A stretch of DNA of 64,000 nt from Stutzerimonas urumqiensis (GCF_003640395.1 NZ_RBZQ01000002.1:434001-498000), one strand, 5' to 3'. Positions 39,453 through 50,202 are shown, counted from the first letter of the stretch. The notes: generated from the letters alone by a model not told the origin. Translations and numbers: made by a program.

Positions 39453-40529
39453 ATGCTTTTCGACCGTTCCCTGATTGCAGCCTGCGCCACGGCCGCGATC
39501 GCCCTGGCGCTCGGCGCCTGCGCGCAGAAAGATCCCTACCAGGCGGCCAGCGCAGGCCTCGCCGATGGCGTGCTGCTGCCGGCCTATACCCAGTGGACGG
39601 AGACCGACCGCCGCCTCGCCGCCAGCGCCCGCGCCTTCTGCGCCGGCAACGAATCCCTGGCCGATGCCCGCCGCGTACTGCGTGATGCACAACTGGCCTG
39701 GAGCGGCCTGCAACCGATGCTGGTCGGCCCGCTCGGCGAAGGCAACCGCGCCTGGCAGGTGCAGTTCTGGCCGGACAAGAAGAACCTCGTCGGCCGCCAG
39801 GTCGGCAACCTGCTCAAGGCCAACCCGGACCTGACCAGCGCCGACGTCGAGGAAGGCAGCGTCGTGGTGCAGGGCCTTACGGCCTACGAATACGTGCTGC
39901 ACGACAAGACGGTCGACCTATCCGACGCACAGGTGAGGGCCCGTTACTGCCCGCTGCTGATCGCCATTGGCGACCATCAGCAGAAGCTGTCGGCGGACAT
40001 CCTCGGCCAGTGGGAAGGCGACGATGGCATGGCCTCGCAACTGCGCACCTTTCCCAATGCACGCTACGCCGACCCCAACGAAGCGATCGCCGACCTGCTG
40101 CGCGTGCAGGTGACCGCGCTCGACGCCCTGAAGAAAAAACTCGGCACCCCACTCGGCCGCCTGAGCAAGGGCCATCCGCAGCCTTATCAGGCCGAAGCCT
40201 GGCGCAGCGGAGCCTCGCTGCCGATGATCGGCGCGGCGCTGGCCGGGGCCGAAGCGCTCTGGCAAGGCGGCAAGGAGTCGGGGCTGCGCTCGCTGGTCGA
40301 CGACGCCCATGCCGACCTCGCGAACCGCATCGATCAGGCCTACGCCAGCGTGCGCCAGACGGCCGACAGCTTCGACGAGCCATTGGCCGAACTGGTCGGC
40401 ACCGAAGAAGGCCGAACCCGACTGGCCGAGCTGTACGAGCAGCTCGATACCCTGCATCGCCTGCATCAGAACGACCTGGCCCAGGCACTTGGCGTGCAGA
40501 TCGGCTTCAACGCCCACGACGGAGACTGA
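39453..40529 (+). CDS. second imelysin-family lipoprotein
   Basis: 358-residue lipoprotein with lipobox LGAC (Cys23) and an imelysin domain shorter than that of the first gene. The GxHxxE site is not conserved: the aligned segment reads GLTAYEYVLHD, keeping the Glu but not the His. It therefore may have lost metal binding or act as a partner for the first imelysin. ATG 39453 lies 31 bases after the di-heme gene and the DUF1513 gene follows by 2 bases, so it is clearly in the operon. Confidence 0.9.
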   Translation: MLFDRSLIAACATAAIALALGACAQKDPYQAASAGLADGVLLPAYTQWTETDRRLAASARAFCAGNESLADARRVLRDAQLAWSGLQPMLVGPLGEGNRAWQVQFWPDKKNLVGRQVGNLLKANPDLTSADVEEGSVVVQGLTAYEYVLHDKTVDLSDAQVRARYCPLLIAIGDHQQKLSADILGQWEGDDGMASQLRTFPNARYADPNEAIADLLRVQVTALDALKKKLGTPLGRLSKGHPQPYQAEAWRSGASLPMIGAALAGAEALWQGGKESGLRSLVDDAHADLANRIDQAYASVRQTADSFDEPLAELVGTEEGRTRLAELYEQLDTLHRLHQNDLAQALGVQIGFNAHDGD

Positions 40530-40531
40530 AC

Positions 40532-41629
40532 ATGAAGCGCCGCGCATTTCTCGGAATCGGCGGCGTGCTGGCCGCGGCCAGCGCATTCGGCGGCTGGACC
40601 CTGACCCATCGTGCCGGCACCGGCCCGCTGCTGCTGTCGGCACGCGACGGCAGCGATGGTCGCCATTACGCGGTCGGCTATCGCCTCGATGGCACCCAGG
40701 CGTTCGCGACCCCAGTGACCGAGCGCTGCCATGATGTCTACGCCCACCCGGCGTTGCCGCTCGCGGTATTCGTCGGCCGGCGACCGAGCCGCGAGAGTTA
40801 CCTTGTCGATACCCGCGATGGCACCCTGCTGCAAACCATCGATTCGCCGCCGGATCGGCACTTCTACGGCCACGGGATCTTCGATGCGGGCGGCGAGTGG
40901 TTCTACACCACCGAGAACGATACCTCCGAGCCTGGCCGCGGCGTGCTCGGCGTCTACCGCGTCGACGGCCGCCAACTGGCTCGCGCCGGCGAGCACAGCA
41001 CGCACGGCGTTGGGCCGCATCAGTTGCTGTGGATGCCCGACGGCGAGACGTTCGTGATCGCCAACGGCGGCATCCGCACCGAAGCCGACAGTCGCGAAAA
41101 GATGAACCTCGACGCGATGGAGCCCAGCCTCGTGCTGCTCAAGCGCGATGGAACGCTGGTCAGCAAGGAGCGGCTGCCCGAGCAGATGAACAGCGTTCGC
41201 CATCTCGCCGTCGCGCGGGATGGCACCGTGGTGTCCGGCCAGCAGTACGAAGGCAACCCGCTGGACAAGGCGCCGCTGCTGGCGATCAAGCGTCCGGGCC
41301 AGGCCTTCCAGCCGTTCCCGCTCGGCGAAGCGCAGCGCCAGATGATGAACCAGTACACCGCCAGCCTGGCCATCCACGATGACCTGCGGCTGCTGGCCGT
41401 CACCGCGCCGCGGGGCAACCGCGTCTTCATGTGGGACCTGGATACCGCCGAGCTGCGCCTGGACGCGCCGCTGCCCGACTGCGCCGGCGTCGGGGCGGTC
41501 GACGAAGGCTTCGTGGTCAGCTCCGGCCAGGGACGCTGCCGCCTCTACGATTGCCGCGGCGAGCGCATCCTCGCCAGCGCACTGGAGCTGCCTGCGGGCC
41601 TGTGGGACAACCACTTGCGCCTGGCCTGA
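40532..41629 (+). CDS. DUF1513 beta-propeller protein, Tat-exported
   Basis: 365-residue protein with a twin-arginine signal (MKRRAFLGIGGVLAAASAF) and a DUF1513 domain, predicted to be a beta-propeller from repeated short strands such as HPALPLAVFVGRRP, FDAGGEWFYTTEND and GPHQLLWMPDGETF. The Tat signal suggests folding or cofactor loading before export to the periplasm. ATG 40532 is right after the imelysin stop with GGAGA; the long upstream open frame is not coding. Function is unknown; the constant company of imelysins and a di-heme protein in pseudomonads points to periplasmic iron handling. Confidence 0.88.
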   Translation: MKRRAFLGIGGVLAAASAFGGWTLTHRAGTGPLLLSARDGSDGRHYAVGYRLDGTQAFATPVTERCHDVYAHPALPLAVFVGRRPSRESYLVDTRDGTLLQTIDSPPDRHFYGHGIFDAGGEWFYTTENDTSEPGRGVLGVYRVDGRQLARAGEHSTHGVGPHQLLWMPDGETFVIANGGIRTEADSREKMNLDAMEPSLVLLKRDGTLVSKERLPEQMNSVRHLAVARDGTVVSGQQYEGNPLDKAPLLAIKRPGQAFQPFPLGEAQRQMMNQYTASLAIHDDLRLLAVTAPRGNRVFMWDLDTAELRLDAPLPDCAGVGAVDEGFVVSSGQGRCRLYDCRGERILASALELPAGLWDNHLRLA

Positions 41630-41794
41630 CCACCGCGCGGGCGCCTGTTCCGCACGCATTCATCGCTCGCTCGCACGGCGGCGCCCGGCGGCTTTGACTA
41701 ACCTCCGGGCGCCGACTAATGTGCACAGCCTGCCCTTCCGACCGGAAGGCAGGCCCCGCCACCAAGGCTCCTGATTCGACCCAAGGAAAGGTAC

Positions 41795-42976
41795 ATGTTG
41801 CGCCGCCGCATGCTGATCATGCTGGGCGCGGTGATCGTCGTCGTCTTGATCCTCGCCGCCTTCAAATACAACGCCATTTCCCGCCAGATCGCCCAGTTCC
41901 AGGCACCCAAGCCGGCCGTAGCGGTGGAGGCCGCCGAAGCGCGCCTGCAGACATGGCAGTCGCAGCTGCGCTCGATCGGCACCCTGCGCGCCGTGCAGGG
42001 CATCGACCTGACCACCGAGGTCGCCGGCACGGTCAGCGCCGTGTCGTTCCGTTCGGGGCAGAAGGTCGAGAAGAACCAGCCGCTGATAGTCCTCGACGCG
42101 GCCGTCGAGCAGGCCAACCTCGCCACCGCCGAAGCCGAGCTGGGCCTGGCACGCGCCGAGTACGAGCGCGGCCGCAGTCTGCTAGCCCGCCAGGCGCTGT
42201 CGCGCAGCGAATTCGACCGCCTCGAAGCGAGCCTCCAGAAAGCCAGCGCATCGGTCGAGCAGTTGAAGGCCTCACTGGCAAAGAAACGCATCCTCGCGCC
42301 CTTCAGCGGCACCATCGGCCTGCGTCAGGTCGACCTCGGCGACTACCTCAGCGCCGGCACGCCGATCGCGACGCTCCAGGACCTCAGCACGCTACAGGTC
42401 GATTTTTCGCTGCCCGAACAGCAGGTGCCACAGGTCGCGGTCGGCCAGCCGGTCCGCCTGGAACTGGCGGCCTACCCCGGCGAGACGTTCGAAGGCACGA
42501 TCACGGCGATCAACCCGAAGGTCGACATCAGCACACGCAACGTCCAGGTGCGCGCCGAGCTCGACAACCCGGACGGACGCCTGCTGCCGGGCATGTTCGC
42601 CGATCTGCGGGTGCTGCTGCCGATCGAGGCGCCGCGCGTGGTCGTGCCGGAAACCGCGGTCAGCTACAGCCTGTATGGCGATGCGGTATTCGTGGTGGTG
42701 GACAAGCCAGCGGCTGCGGCACAGGCCGATGCCGATGCCGATGCCGATGCCGATGCCGAACAGGCTGCCAGCCCTGCCGCGAGCGACGGCCTTGTGCTCG
42801 AACGGCGATTCGTCGAGACCGGCGATCGCCGCGATGGCCTGGTCGTGCTGACCGAAGGCATCGAGCCAGGTGAGCGCGTGGTGGTGGCCGGGCAGCTCAA
42901 GCTGGACAACGGCACACCCGTCACGCTGGCCGAAACCCGCACGCTCGACCCGCGTACGCCCGATACGGCCGAGTAA
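41795..42976 (+). CDS. RND efflux membrane-fusion protein (MexV-like)
   Basis: 393-residue periplasmic adaptor. N-terminal membrane anchor (~5-25), then the biotinyl-lipoyl/hairpin core (GIDLTTEVAGTVSAVSF..., coiled hairpin ~100-165, SGTIGLRQVDLGDYL, AINPKVDISTRNVQVRAEL, RLLPGMFADLRV). It would join the pump encoded 57 bases downstream to an outer-membrane channel such as OprM. It contains an unusual Asp/Ala run (ADADADADADAE, ~311-322) encoded by a hexanucleotide repeat. AAGGAAAGGT precedes ATG 41795. Order after the imelysin operon is as remembered for P. aeruginosa mexVW. Confidence 0.92.
   Translation: MLRRRMLIMLGAVIVVVLILAAFKYNAISRQIAQFQAPKPAVAVEAAEARLQTWQSQLRSIGTLRAVQGIDLTTEVAGTVSAVSFRSGQKVEKNQPLIVLDAAVEQANLATAEAELGLARAEYERGRSLLARQALSRSEFDRLEASLQKASASVEQLKASLAKKRILAPFSGTIGLRQVDLGDYLSAGTPIATLQDLSTLQVDFSLPEQQVPQVAVGQPVRLELAAYPGETFEGTITAINPKVDISTRNVQVRAELDNPDGRLLPGMFADLRVLLPIEAPRVVVPETAVSYSLYGDAVFVVVDKPAAAAQADADADADADAEQAASPAASDGLVLERRFVETGDRRDGLVVLTEGIEPGERVVVAGQLKLDNGTPVTLAETRTLDPRTPDTAE
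42725..42760 (+). repeat. (GCCGAT)5 GCCGAA microsatellite within the adaptor gene
   Basis: Five perfect GCCGAT hexamers and a sixth GCCGAA, encoding an Ala-Asp run. Gain or loss of units stays in frame. Confidence 0.95.
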
Positions 42977-43033
42977 CGGCTCATTGCTTCCCGACCGGGG
43001 CGACGACGCCCCGGCGAGATAGGAAACAGACTC

Positions 43034-46000
43034 ATGGCACTGACCGATCCTTTCATCCGGCGCCCCGTGCTGGCGACCGTCGTCAGCCTGCTGATCGTGC
43101 TGCTGGGCTTCCAGGCCTTCACCGAACTGAACGTGCGCCAGTATCCGCAGATGGAGAGCGCACTGATCACGGTGACGACCGCCTACCCCGGCGCGAATGC
43201 CGAGACCATCCAGGGCTATATCACCCAGCCGTTGCAACAGAGCCTCGCGAGCGCCGAGGGCATCGACTACATGACCTCGGTGAGCCAGCAGAACGTCTCG
43301 CTGATTTCGGTCTATGCCCGCATCGGCGCCGACACCGACCGGCTCTACACCGAGCTGCTCAGCCAAGCCAACGCGGTCAAGAACCAGTTGCCGGCCAACG
43401 CCGAAGACCCGGTGCTGAACAAGCAGGCGGCCGATTCGACGGCGCTGATGTACGTCAGCTTCTACAGCGACGAACTCAGCAACCCGCAGATCACCGACTA
43501 CCTGTCGCGCGTGGTGCAGCCCAAGCTCGCCACCTTGCCGGGCATGGCCGAGGCGGAAATCCTCGGCAACCAGGTGTTCGCCATGCGCCTGTGGCTCGAC
43601 CCGCTGAAGATGGCGGCCTACGGTATTTCCGCGGACGACGTGAACGAGGCCGTGCGCGCCTACAACTTCCTGTCGGCGGCGGGCGAGATCAAGGGCGAGT
43701 ACGTAGTGACCGCCATCAATGCGCAGACTGACCTCAAGACGCCCGAAGCCTTCGCCGCGATCCCGATCAAGACCGAAGGCACCAGCCGGGTGCTGCTTGG
43801 CGACGTCGCACGCATCGAGATGGGCGCCGAGAGCTACGACGCCGTCAGCTCGTTCAATGGCATTCCGTCCGTCTACATCGGCATCAAGGGCACGCCGAGC
43901 GCCAACCCGCTGGACGTGATCGCCGAGGTTCGCAAGGTGATGCCGGAGATCGAGGCGCAGTTGCCGCCGGCCTTGAAGGCGACGATCGCCTACGACGCCA
44001 CGCGTTTCATCCAGGCCTCGATCGACGAGGTGGTGAAGACGCTGTTCGAGGCAGTGGCGATCGTCGTAGTGGTGGTGTTCCTGTTCCTCGGCTCACTGCG
44101 TTCGGTGCTGATACCGGTGGTGACCATCCCGCTGTCGATGATCGGCGTGCTGTTCTTCATGCAGGCGATGGGCTACTCGATCAACCTCCTGACGCTGCTG
44201 GCGATGGTGCTGGCGATCGGGTTGGTGGTCGACGACGCCATCGTCGTGGTGGAGAACATTCACCGTCATATCGAGGAAGGCAAGACCCCGACCCAGGCCG
44301 CCCTCGATGGCGCGCGCGAGATCGCCATGCCGGTGGTCTCGATGACCATCACGCTCGCAGCGGTGTACGCGCCGATCGGCTTTCTCGACGGCCTGACCGG
44401 CGCATTGTTCAAGGAGTTCGCGCTCACGCTGGCCGGCGCCGTGATCATCAGCGGAATCGTCGCGCTGACCCTGTCGCCGATGATGTGTTCGCGCCTGCTG
44501 CGCCACGAGGTGAACGAGCATGGCTTGGCGCACCGCCTCGACCAGCTCTTCGACCGTCTGCAGCAGCGCTATCGCCGCGCCTTGCATGGCACGCTCGACA
44601 CGCGGCCGGTGGTGGTGGTGTTCGCCCTGATCGTGCTGGCCCTGATCCCGGTGTTCCTGATGTTCACCAACAGCGAACTGGCACCGGAAGAGGACCAGGG
44701 CATCGTTTTCATGATGGCCAACGCGCCCAAGCCGACCAACCTGGATTACCTGAACGCCTACACCGATGAGTTCCTGGAGATCTTCGAGTCGTTCCCGGAG
44801 TACTACTCCTCGTTCCAGATCAACGGTTTCGATGGCGTGCAGAGCGGCGTCGGCGGCATGCTGCTCAAGCCGTGGGACGAGCGCGAGCGCACGCAGATGG
44901 AAATACTGCCGCAGGTCCAGGCCAGGCTCGATCAGATTCCCGGGTTGCAGATCTTCGCCTTCAACCTGCCCTCGCTGCCGGGCACCGGCGAGGGGTTGCC
45001 GTTCCAGTTCGTGATCACCACGGCGAACGACTACGAGTCGCTGCTGCAAGTGACCGAGCGCATTCGCGAGCAGGCCCAGGCCTCGGGCAAGTTCGCCTTC
45101 CTCGACGTCGACCTGGCGTTCGACAAACCGGAGATCGTGGTCGACATCGATCGCGAAAAAGCCGCGCAGATGGGCGTCTCGATGGAAGACATCGGCACGA
45201 CCCTGAGCACGCTGCTCGGCGAGAGCGAAATCAATCGCTTCACCGTCGACGGCCGCAGCTACAAGGTGATCGCCCAGGTCGAGCGGTCGTACCGGGACAA
45301 TCCCGGCTGGCTCGACAACTACTACGTGCGCAACGAACGCGGCGAGTTGCTGCCCCTGGCCACGCTCGTCACCGTTCATGACCGTGCCCGGCCTACCCAG
45401 CTCAAGCAATTCCAGCAGCTCAATGCCGCGATGATCCAGGGTTTCCCGATCGTCAGCATGGGCGATGCGATCGACACGGTGCGCAGCATCGCCGAGGCGG
45501 AGGCGCCCCAGGGCTTCACCTTCGACTACGCTGGCGCGTCGCGGCAGTACATCCAGGAGGGCAACGCCCTGTTCGCGACCTTCGCACTGGCGCTGGCGAT
45601 CATCTTCCTGGTGCTCGCCGCGCAGTTCGAGAGCTTCCGCGATCCACTGGTGATTCTGGTCACGGTGCCGTTGTCCATCGCCGGCGCGCTGGTTCCGCTG
45701 TTCCTCGGCTTCTCCAGCATGAACATCTACACGCAGGTAGGACTGGTCACCCTGATCGGCCTGATCAGCAAGCACGGCATCCTGATCGTGGAGTTCGCCA
45801 ACCAGCTGCGTCGCGAGCAGGGGCTGGGTATCCGGCAGGCCATCGAGGAGGCGGCGGCGATTCGGCTTCGTCCGGTTCTGATGACGACCGCCGCGATGGT
45901 GTTCGGCATGGTTCCGTTGTTGCTCGCCAGCGGTGCCGGTGCGGTGAGCCGGTTCGACATCGGCCTGGTGATCGCCACCGGCATGTCGGTGGGCACGCTG

Positions 46001-46093
46001 TTCACCCTCTTCGTACTGCCGACCGTCTACACCTTCGTGGCGCACCGCGACGAGACCGTCGGCAAAACGAACGAAGTACAGACGCCTGCATGA
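43034..46093 (+). CDS. RND multidrug efflux pump (MexW-like, HAE1 family)
   Basis: 1019-residue inner-membrane antiporter of the resistance-nodulation-division family with 12 transmembrane helices and two large periplasmic loops. Landmarks: FIRRPVLATVVSLLIVLLG at helix 1, the proton-relay pair in helix 4 (AIGLVVDDAIVVVENIHRH), EFALTLAGAVIISGIVALTLSPMMC, and FRDPLVILVTVPLSIAGAL in the second half. Works with the adjacent adaptor; no outer-membrane factor gene follows, so a shared OprM-type channel is expected. No transcription regulator is adjacent. Exports hydrophobic drugs by family; substrates here are unknown. Confidence 0.95.
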   Translation: MALTDPFIRRPVLATVVSLLIVLLGFQAFTELNVRQYPQMESALITVTTAYPGANAETIQGYITQPLQQSLASAEGIDYMTSVSQQNVSLISVYARIGADTDRLYTELLSQANAVKNQLPANAEDPVLNKQAADSTALMYVSFYSDELSNPQITDYLSRVVQPKLATLPGMAEAEILGNQVFAMRLWLDPLKMAAYGISADDVNEAVRAYNFLSAAGEIKGEYVVTAINAQTDLKTPEAFAAIPIKTEGTSRVLLGDVARIEMGAESYDAVSSFNGIPSVYIGIKGTPSANPLDVIAEVRKVMPEIEAQLPPALKATIAYDATRFIQASIDEVVKTLFEAVAIVVVVVFLFLGSLRSVLIPVVTIPLSMIGVLFFMQAMGYSINLLTLLAMVLAIGLVVDDAIVVVENIHRHIEEGKTPTQAALDGAREIAMPVVSMTITLAAVYAPIGFLDGLTGALFKEFALTLAGAVIISGIVALTLSPMMCSRLLRHEVNEHGLAHRLDQLFDRLQQRYRRALHGTLDTRPVVVVFALIVLALIPVFLMFTNSELAPEEDQGIVFMMANAPKPTNLDYLNAYTDEFLEIFESFPEYYSSFQINGFDGVQSGVGGMLLKPWDERERTQMEILPQVQARLDQIPGLQIFAFNLPSLPGTGEGLPFQFVITTANDYESLLQVTERIREQAQASGKFAFLDVDLAFDKPEIVVDIDREKAAQMGVSMEDIGTTLSTLLGESEINRFTVDGRSYKVIAQVERSYRDNPGWLDNYYVRNERGELLPLATLVTVHDRARPTQLKQFQQLNAAMIQGFPIVSMGDAIDTVRSIAEAEAPQGFTFDYAGASRQYIQEGNALFATFALALAIIFLVLAAQFESFRDPLVILVTVPLSIAGALVPLFLGFSSMNIYTQVGLVTLIGLISKHGILIVEFANQLRREQGLGIRQAIEEAAAIRLRPVLMTTAAMVFGMVPLLLASGAGAVSRFDIGLVIATGMSVGTLFTLFVLPTVYTFVAHRDETVGKTNEVQTPA

Positions 46094-46103
46094 CGCCGAG
46101 CGC

Positions 46104-46334
46104 TCAGCCGCGCGAGCCCATCCCCTGCGACAGGCTGTAGATGAACAGCAGCAGGTCTTGATCAGGACGCACGCTCGCCTCGGGCTGGCGAGCAAGCGGC
46201 GGAACGGGGCACAAGGCCATGCCGCTGGACGCGCTGATCACCCCCGCGTCCGGCTCGCTCCATTCGGCCGCGCAATAGGAGGCAAGACCCAGCGCGCCGA
46301 TCAGGAAGGCTCCTCGCACGATGTCTAGCTTCAT
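46104..46334 (-). CDS. small exported protein of unknown function
   Basis: 76-residue protein with a probable signal peptide (MKLDIVRGAFLIGALGLASYCA, cleavage near residue 22-24) and a short mature part with two cysteines in total (positions 21 and 42) and a C-terminal SLSQGMGSRG. I do not recognise a family. The ribosome site is weak (AAGAG about 10 bases before ATG). It is convergent with the RND pump and lies before the groEL terminator on the same strand. Coding status is supported by the signal-peptide pattern only. Confidence 0.5.
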   Translation of the reverse strand: MKLDIVRGAFLIGALGLASYCAAEWSEPDAGVISASSGMALCPVPPLARQPEASVRPDQDLLLFIYSLSQGMGSRG

Positions 46335-46480
46335 GTCGCAAGCTCTTGTTTTTGGATGGGTCAGCTAACCCTAGAGTAGCGTTGGCGGTTACGCCCACAG
46401 ACCCGACAAACGGTATAGCCGCTTGGCAAACCCGGCAGCCCGCTACCCTGCAGCAGACGCGTTACAAACGCATGACCCAA

Positions 46481-46511
46481 AAAAAAGCCCCGCACGACGC
46501 GGGGCTTTTTT
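46481..46511 (-). terminator. terminator of the groESL operon
   Basis: AAAAAAGCCCCGC-ACGAC-GCGGGGCTTTTTT; the T-run follows the stem on the minus strand, 19 bases beyond the groEL stop. Confidence 0.95.
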
Positions 46512-46529
46512 ACGCCAGGAGTGCTGGGC

Positions 46530-48182
<1,653 letters not shown>

Positions 48183-48217
48183 TCAATCCTGAATTATTGA
48201 ACGGAGATTCCGAAGAA

Positions 48218-48511
48218 TCAGGCCTCGACGACGGCCAGGATTTCGCTCTCGCCCATCACCAGCAGGTCTTCGCCGTCGACCTTGACGGTGTTGCTGCCGG
48301 AGTAAGGGCCGAATACCACCTGATCACCGACCTTCACGGCCAGCGGACGCACTTCGCCATTGTCGAGCACACGGCCGGTGCCGACGGCTACGACTTCGCC
48401 ACGATTCGGCTTTTCGGCAGCGGAGCCCGGCAGGACGATGCCGCCTGCGGTCTTGGTTTCTTCTTCGCTGCGACGAATGACGACGCGGTCATGCAGAGGA
48501 CGAAGCTTCAT
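48218..48511 (-). CDS. groS: co-chaperonin GroES
   Basis: 97-residue lid protein of the GroEL cavity. Starts [20 protein letters not shown], with the mobile loop at [15 protein letters not shown] and the conserved [20 protein letters not shown] precedes the ATG on the minus strand. Transcribed with groL from a sigma-32-type promoter. Confidence 0.99.
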   Translation of the reverse strand: MKLRPLHDRVVIRRSEEETKTAGGIVLPGSAAEKPNRGEVVAVGTGRVLDNGEVRPLAVKVGDQVVFGPYSGSNTVKVDGEDLLVMGESEILAVVEA

Positions 48512-48653
48512 TGTCGATCTCTCCTATTGAGTGGTTACTGGCCGATGCGCCGTGCATCGGCAGGTTGGCAAAGCCGGCCGGGGCCGGGCGCGATCCGCCA
48601 GGCGGACCGCAGAAAACGGACTGTCGGACGACAGCGACCTTTCGGTGTCCGCT

Positions 48654-48681
48654 ACATGCGGGCAGGCCAGAGCATTTCAAG
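48654..48681 (-). promoter_or_regulatory. sigma-32 heat-shock promoter of groESL
   Basis: On the minus strand: CTTGAAA (48681-48675), 13 bases, CCGCATGT (48661-48654), against the consensus CTTGAAA-N11-16-CCCCATNT. One mismatch in the -10 block. It lies about 145 bases before the groES start in a 299-base spacer that otherwise shows nothing but the fxsA terminator. Confidence 0.8.
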
Positions 48682-48768
48682 GGCGTCGAACAAAATTTTT
48701 TATCCGGCTCAGGCAGTTTTCCTGACCGTCGGCGCGCTCCGAGCGCCGGCGTCGCGCCCAAAAAAGAA

Positions 48769-48790
48769 CCGGCCGCTCGAAAGCGGCCGG
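48769..48790 (-). terminator. terminator of fxsA
   Basis: CCGGCCGCT-CGAA-AGCGGCCGG; on the minus strand it is followed by TTCTTTTTT. Confidence 0.85.
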
Positions 48791-48810
48791 CTTCTGGGTG
48801 AGATGGCGGA

Positions 48811-49287
48811 TCAGCGGTCCTTTCGCTCGTACTCGCCCTCGATCACGTTCGGCCGCTGTATCGGCGGACGCTCGCCGGCTCGCGGATCGAAGCCCGCGTC
48901 ATCGCCCTGGGTGTAGATGCCGCCCTGGCGAACGCGGCTTTCCACACGGCGCCGAGCCGCGCCGATCAGCCAGCGCCGGGTCGGCGGAAACAACAGGAAC
49001 AGCGCGGCCAAGTCGCTGAGCAAGCCGGGCAGTATCAGCAATCCGCCGCTGACGGCCATCAGCAAGCCCTGGAGCATCTCCTGCTCGGGCAGCTCGCCGC
49101 GGGCCAGCCGCTCGCGCGCACGCCAGGCCGTGGCGAAGCCGGCAAGGCGCAGCAGCATGACGCCCGCCAGGCCGCTGAGAACCAGCAACAACAAGGTGGC
49201 GAAGACGCCGATCGAGCTGCCGACCTTGATCAGCACCGCCAGCTCGATGGCGGGAAAAAGCAGGAACAGAAAAAGAAAAATACGCAT
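48811..49287 (-). CDS. fxsA: FxsA family membrane protein
   Basis: 158-residue inner-membrane protein with three hydrophobic segments (~2-20, ~25-50, ~75-98) and the FxsA signatures FLFLLFPAIELAVLIKVG and MLQGLLMAVSGGLLILPGLLSD. FxsA over-production relieves F-plasmid exclusion of phage T7 in E. coli; its normal role is unknown. ATG 49287 is preferred over the adjacent GTG 49290. The C-terminal 40 residues are cytoplasmic, charged and poorly conserved. Position next to groES is conserved in pseudomonads. Confidence 0.92.
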   Translation of the reverse strand: MRIFLFLFLLFPAIELAVLIKVGSSIGVFATLLLLVLSGLAGVMLLRLAGFATAWRARERLARGELPEQEMLQGLLMAVSGGLLILPGLLSDLAALFLLFPPTRRWLIGAARRRVESRVRQGGIYTQGDDAGFDPRAGERPPIQRPNVIEGEYERKDR

Positions 49288-49405
49288 CACGGACCTTTGA
49301 CGGAAGAACGGCTTCCGGAAGTCTCAAGGTGGCGGTCGCGAACCGGCTTTTCAAGCAGGACGCTCGACCCAGCTGTAACGGAATCATGCAGAGCGGCACG
49401 ACTGT

Positions 49406-50122
49406 TCAGGCACAAGGCCATGACGACGCCTTCGCCAGGGCGACCAGCGCAGCACGGACGGCTCCCGGGTTGTCGCACGGCGCGGGAAAGGCGAGCCAAT
49501 GGACGGCGGCGCCGATCCGCAGGTGAAAGCCCTCGCTGTCGATACCGACCATCCGCGCCGGCACATGCTGCGGCAGGCCGGCCAGTTGCACGTAGTGGGC
49601 GATGGCGGCGGCATGATCGTCGTTCATGTGTTCGATCATCGAGGCTTCGGCCGGACCGGCGAAGGGATTGGCCAGGGTTATGTCATCGAGCCAGCGGATC
49701 TGCCCGAACCCGCCGATGAAGCGCCAGCGCACGGGTGAGAGCACCCAGAAATCGAAGTCATGGACCCGGTGGTAATCCTGCGCGTCGGGAAAGTAGCGGT
49801 AGTAGCGCTGGGCCGCGGCTTCGATGGCCGCCGGATCGACCAGTTGCCTGGCATCGGCGAGCAGCGTCAGCCGGCCGGCGGCCTGCACGTCTTCGGCATG
49901 CCGCTCGCCGACCAGCAGCGAACAGCGGCCATCGGCCTGCAGATTGTGGGTGTGCTGGGCCAGCCGACTGATCAGCAGCAGCGGCCGTCCGGCGGCGTCC
50001 AGGCAGTAGGGCACGACCGATCCGAACGGATAGCCCGGCAGCGCCTTGGAATGCGTGCCGAGCACGCCCTGGTATTCCTTGAGCAATAGGACTCGTGCAT
50101 CCTTGACCGCCTCTGCGCTCAC
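49406..50122 (-). CDS. HugZ-type heme/FMN split-barrel protein
   Basis: 238-residue protein of the pyridoxamine-phosphate-oxidase-like split-barrel fold with a C-terminal DUF2470 domain, as in HugZ heme-utilisation proteins. The barrel part contains YPFGSVVPYCLDAAGRPLLL and ISRLAQHTHNLQADGRCSLL; the C-terminal part has MIEHMNDDHAAAIAHYVQLA. The biochemical role (heme oxygenase-like or FMN-linked) cannot be decided here. GTG 50122 (VSAEAVKDARVLL) is selected because AAGGAG lies 7 bases upstream; the frame to 50191 overlaps the divergent promoter. Divergent from the SDR gene. Confidence 0.88.
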   Translation of the reverse strand: MSAEAVKDARVLLLKEYQGVLGTHSKALPGYPFGSVVPYCLDAAGRPLLLISRLAQHTHNLQADGRCSLLVGERHAEDVQAAGRLTLLADARQLVDPAAIEAAAQRYYRYFPDAQDYHRVHDFDFWVLSPVRWRFIGGFGQIRWLDDITLANPFAGPAEASMIEHMNDDHAAAIAHYVQLAGLPQHVPARMVGIDSEGFHLRIGAAVHWLAFPAPCDNPGAVRAALVALAKASSWPCA

Positions 50123-50202
50123 GCCGTGACTCCTTTTCGTTCGCTGGTCATGGGACGAGAGAACCGCGTGGCGCTCCCTTTGGTTCGACATGAGGACACG
50201 AC

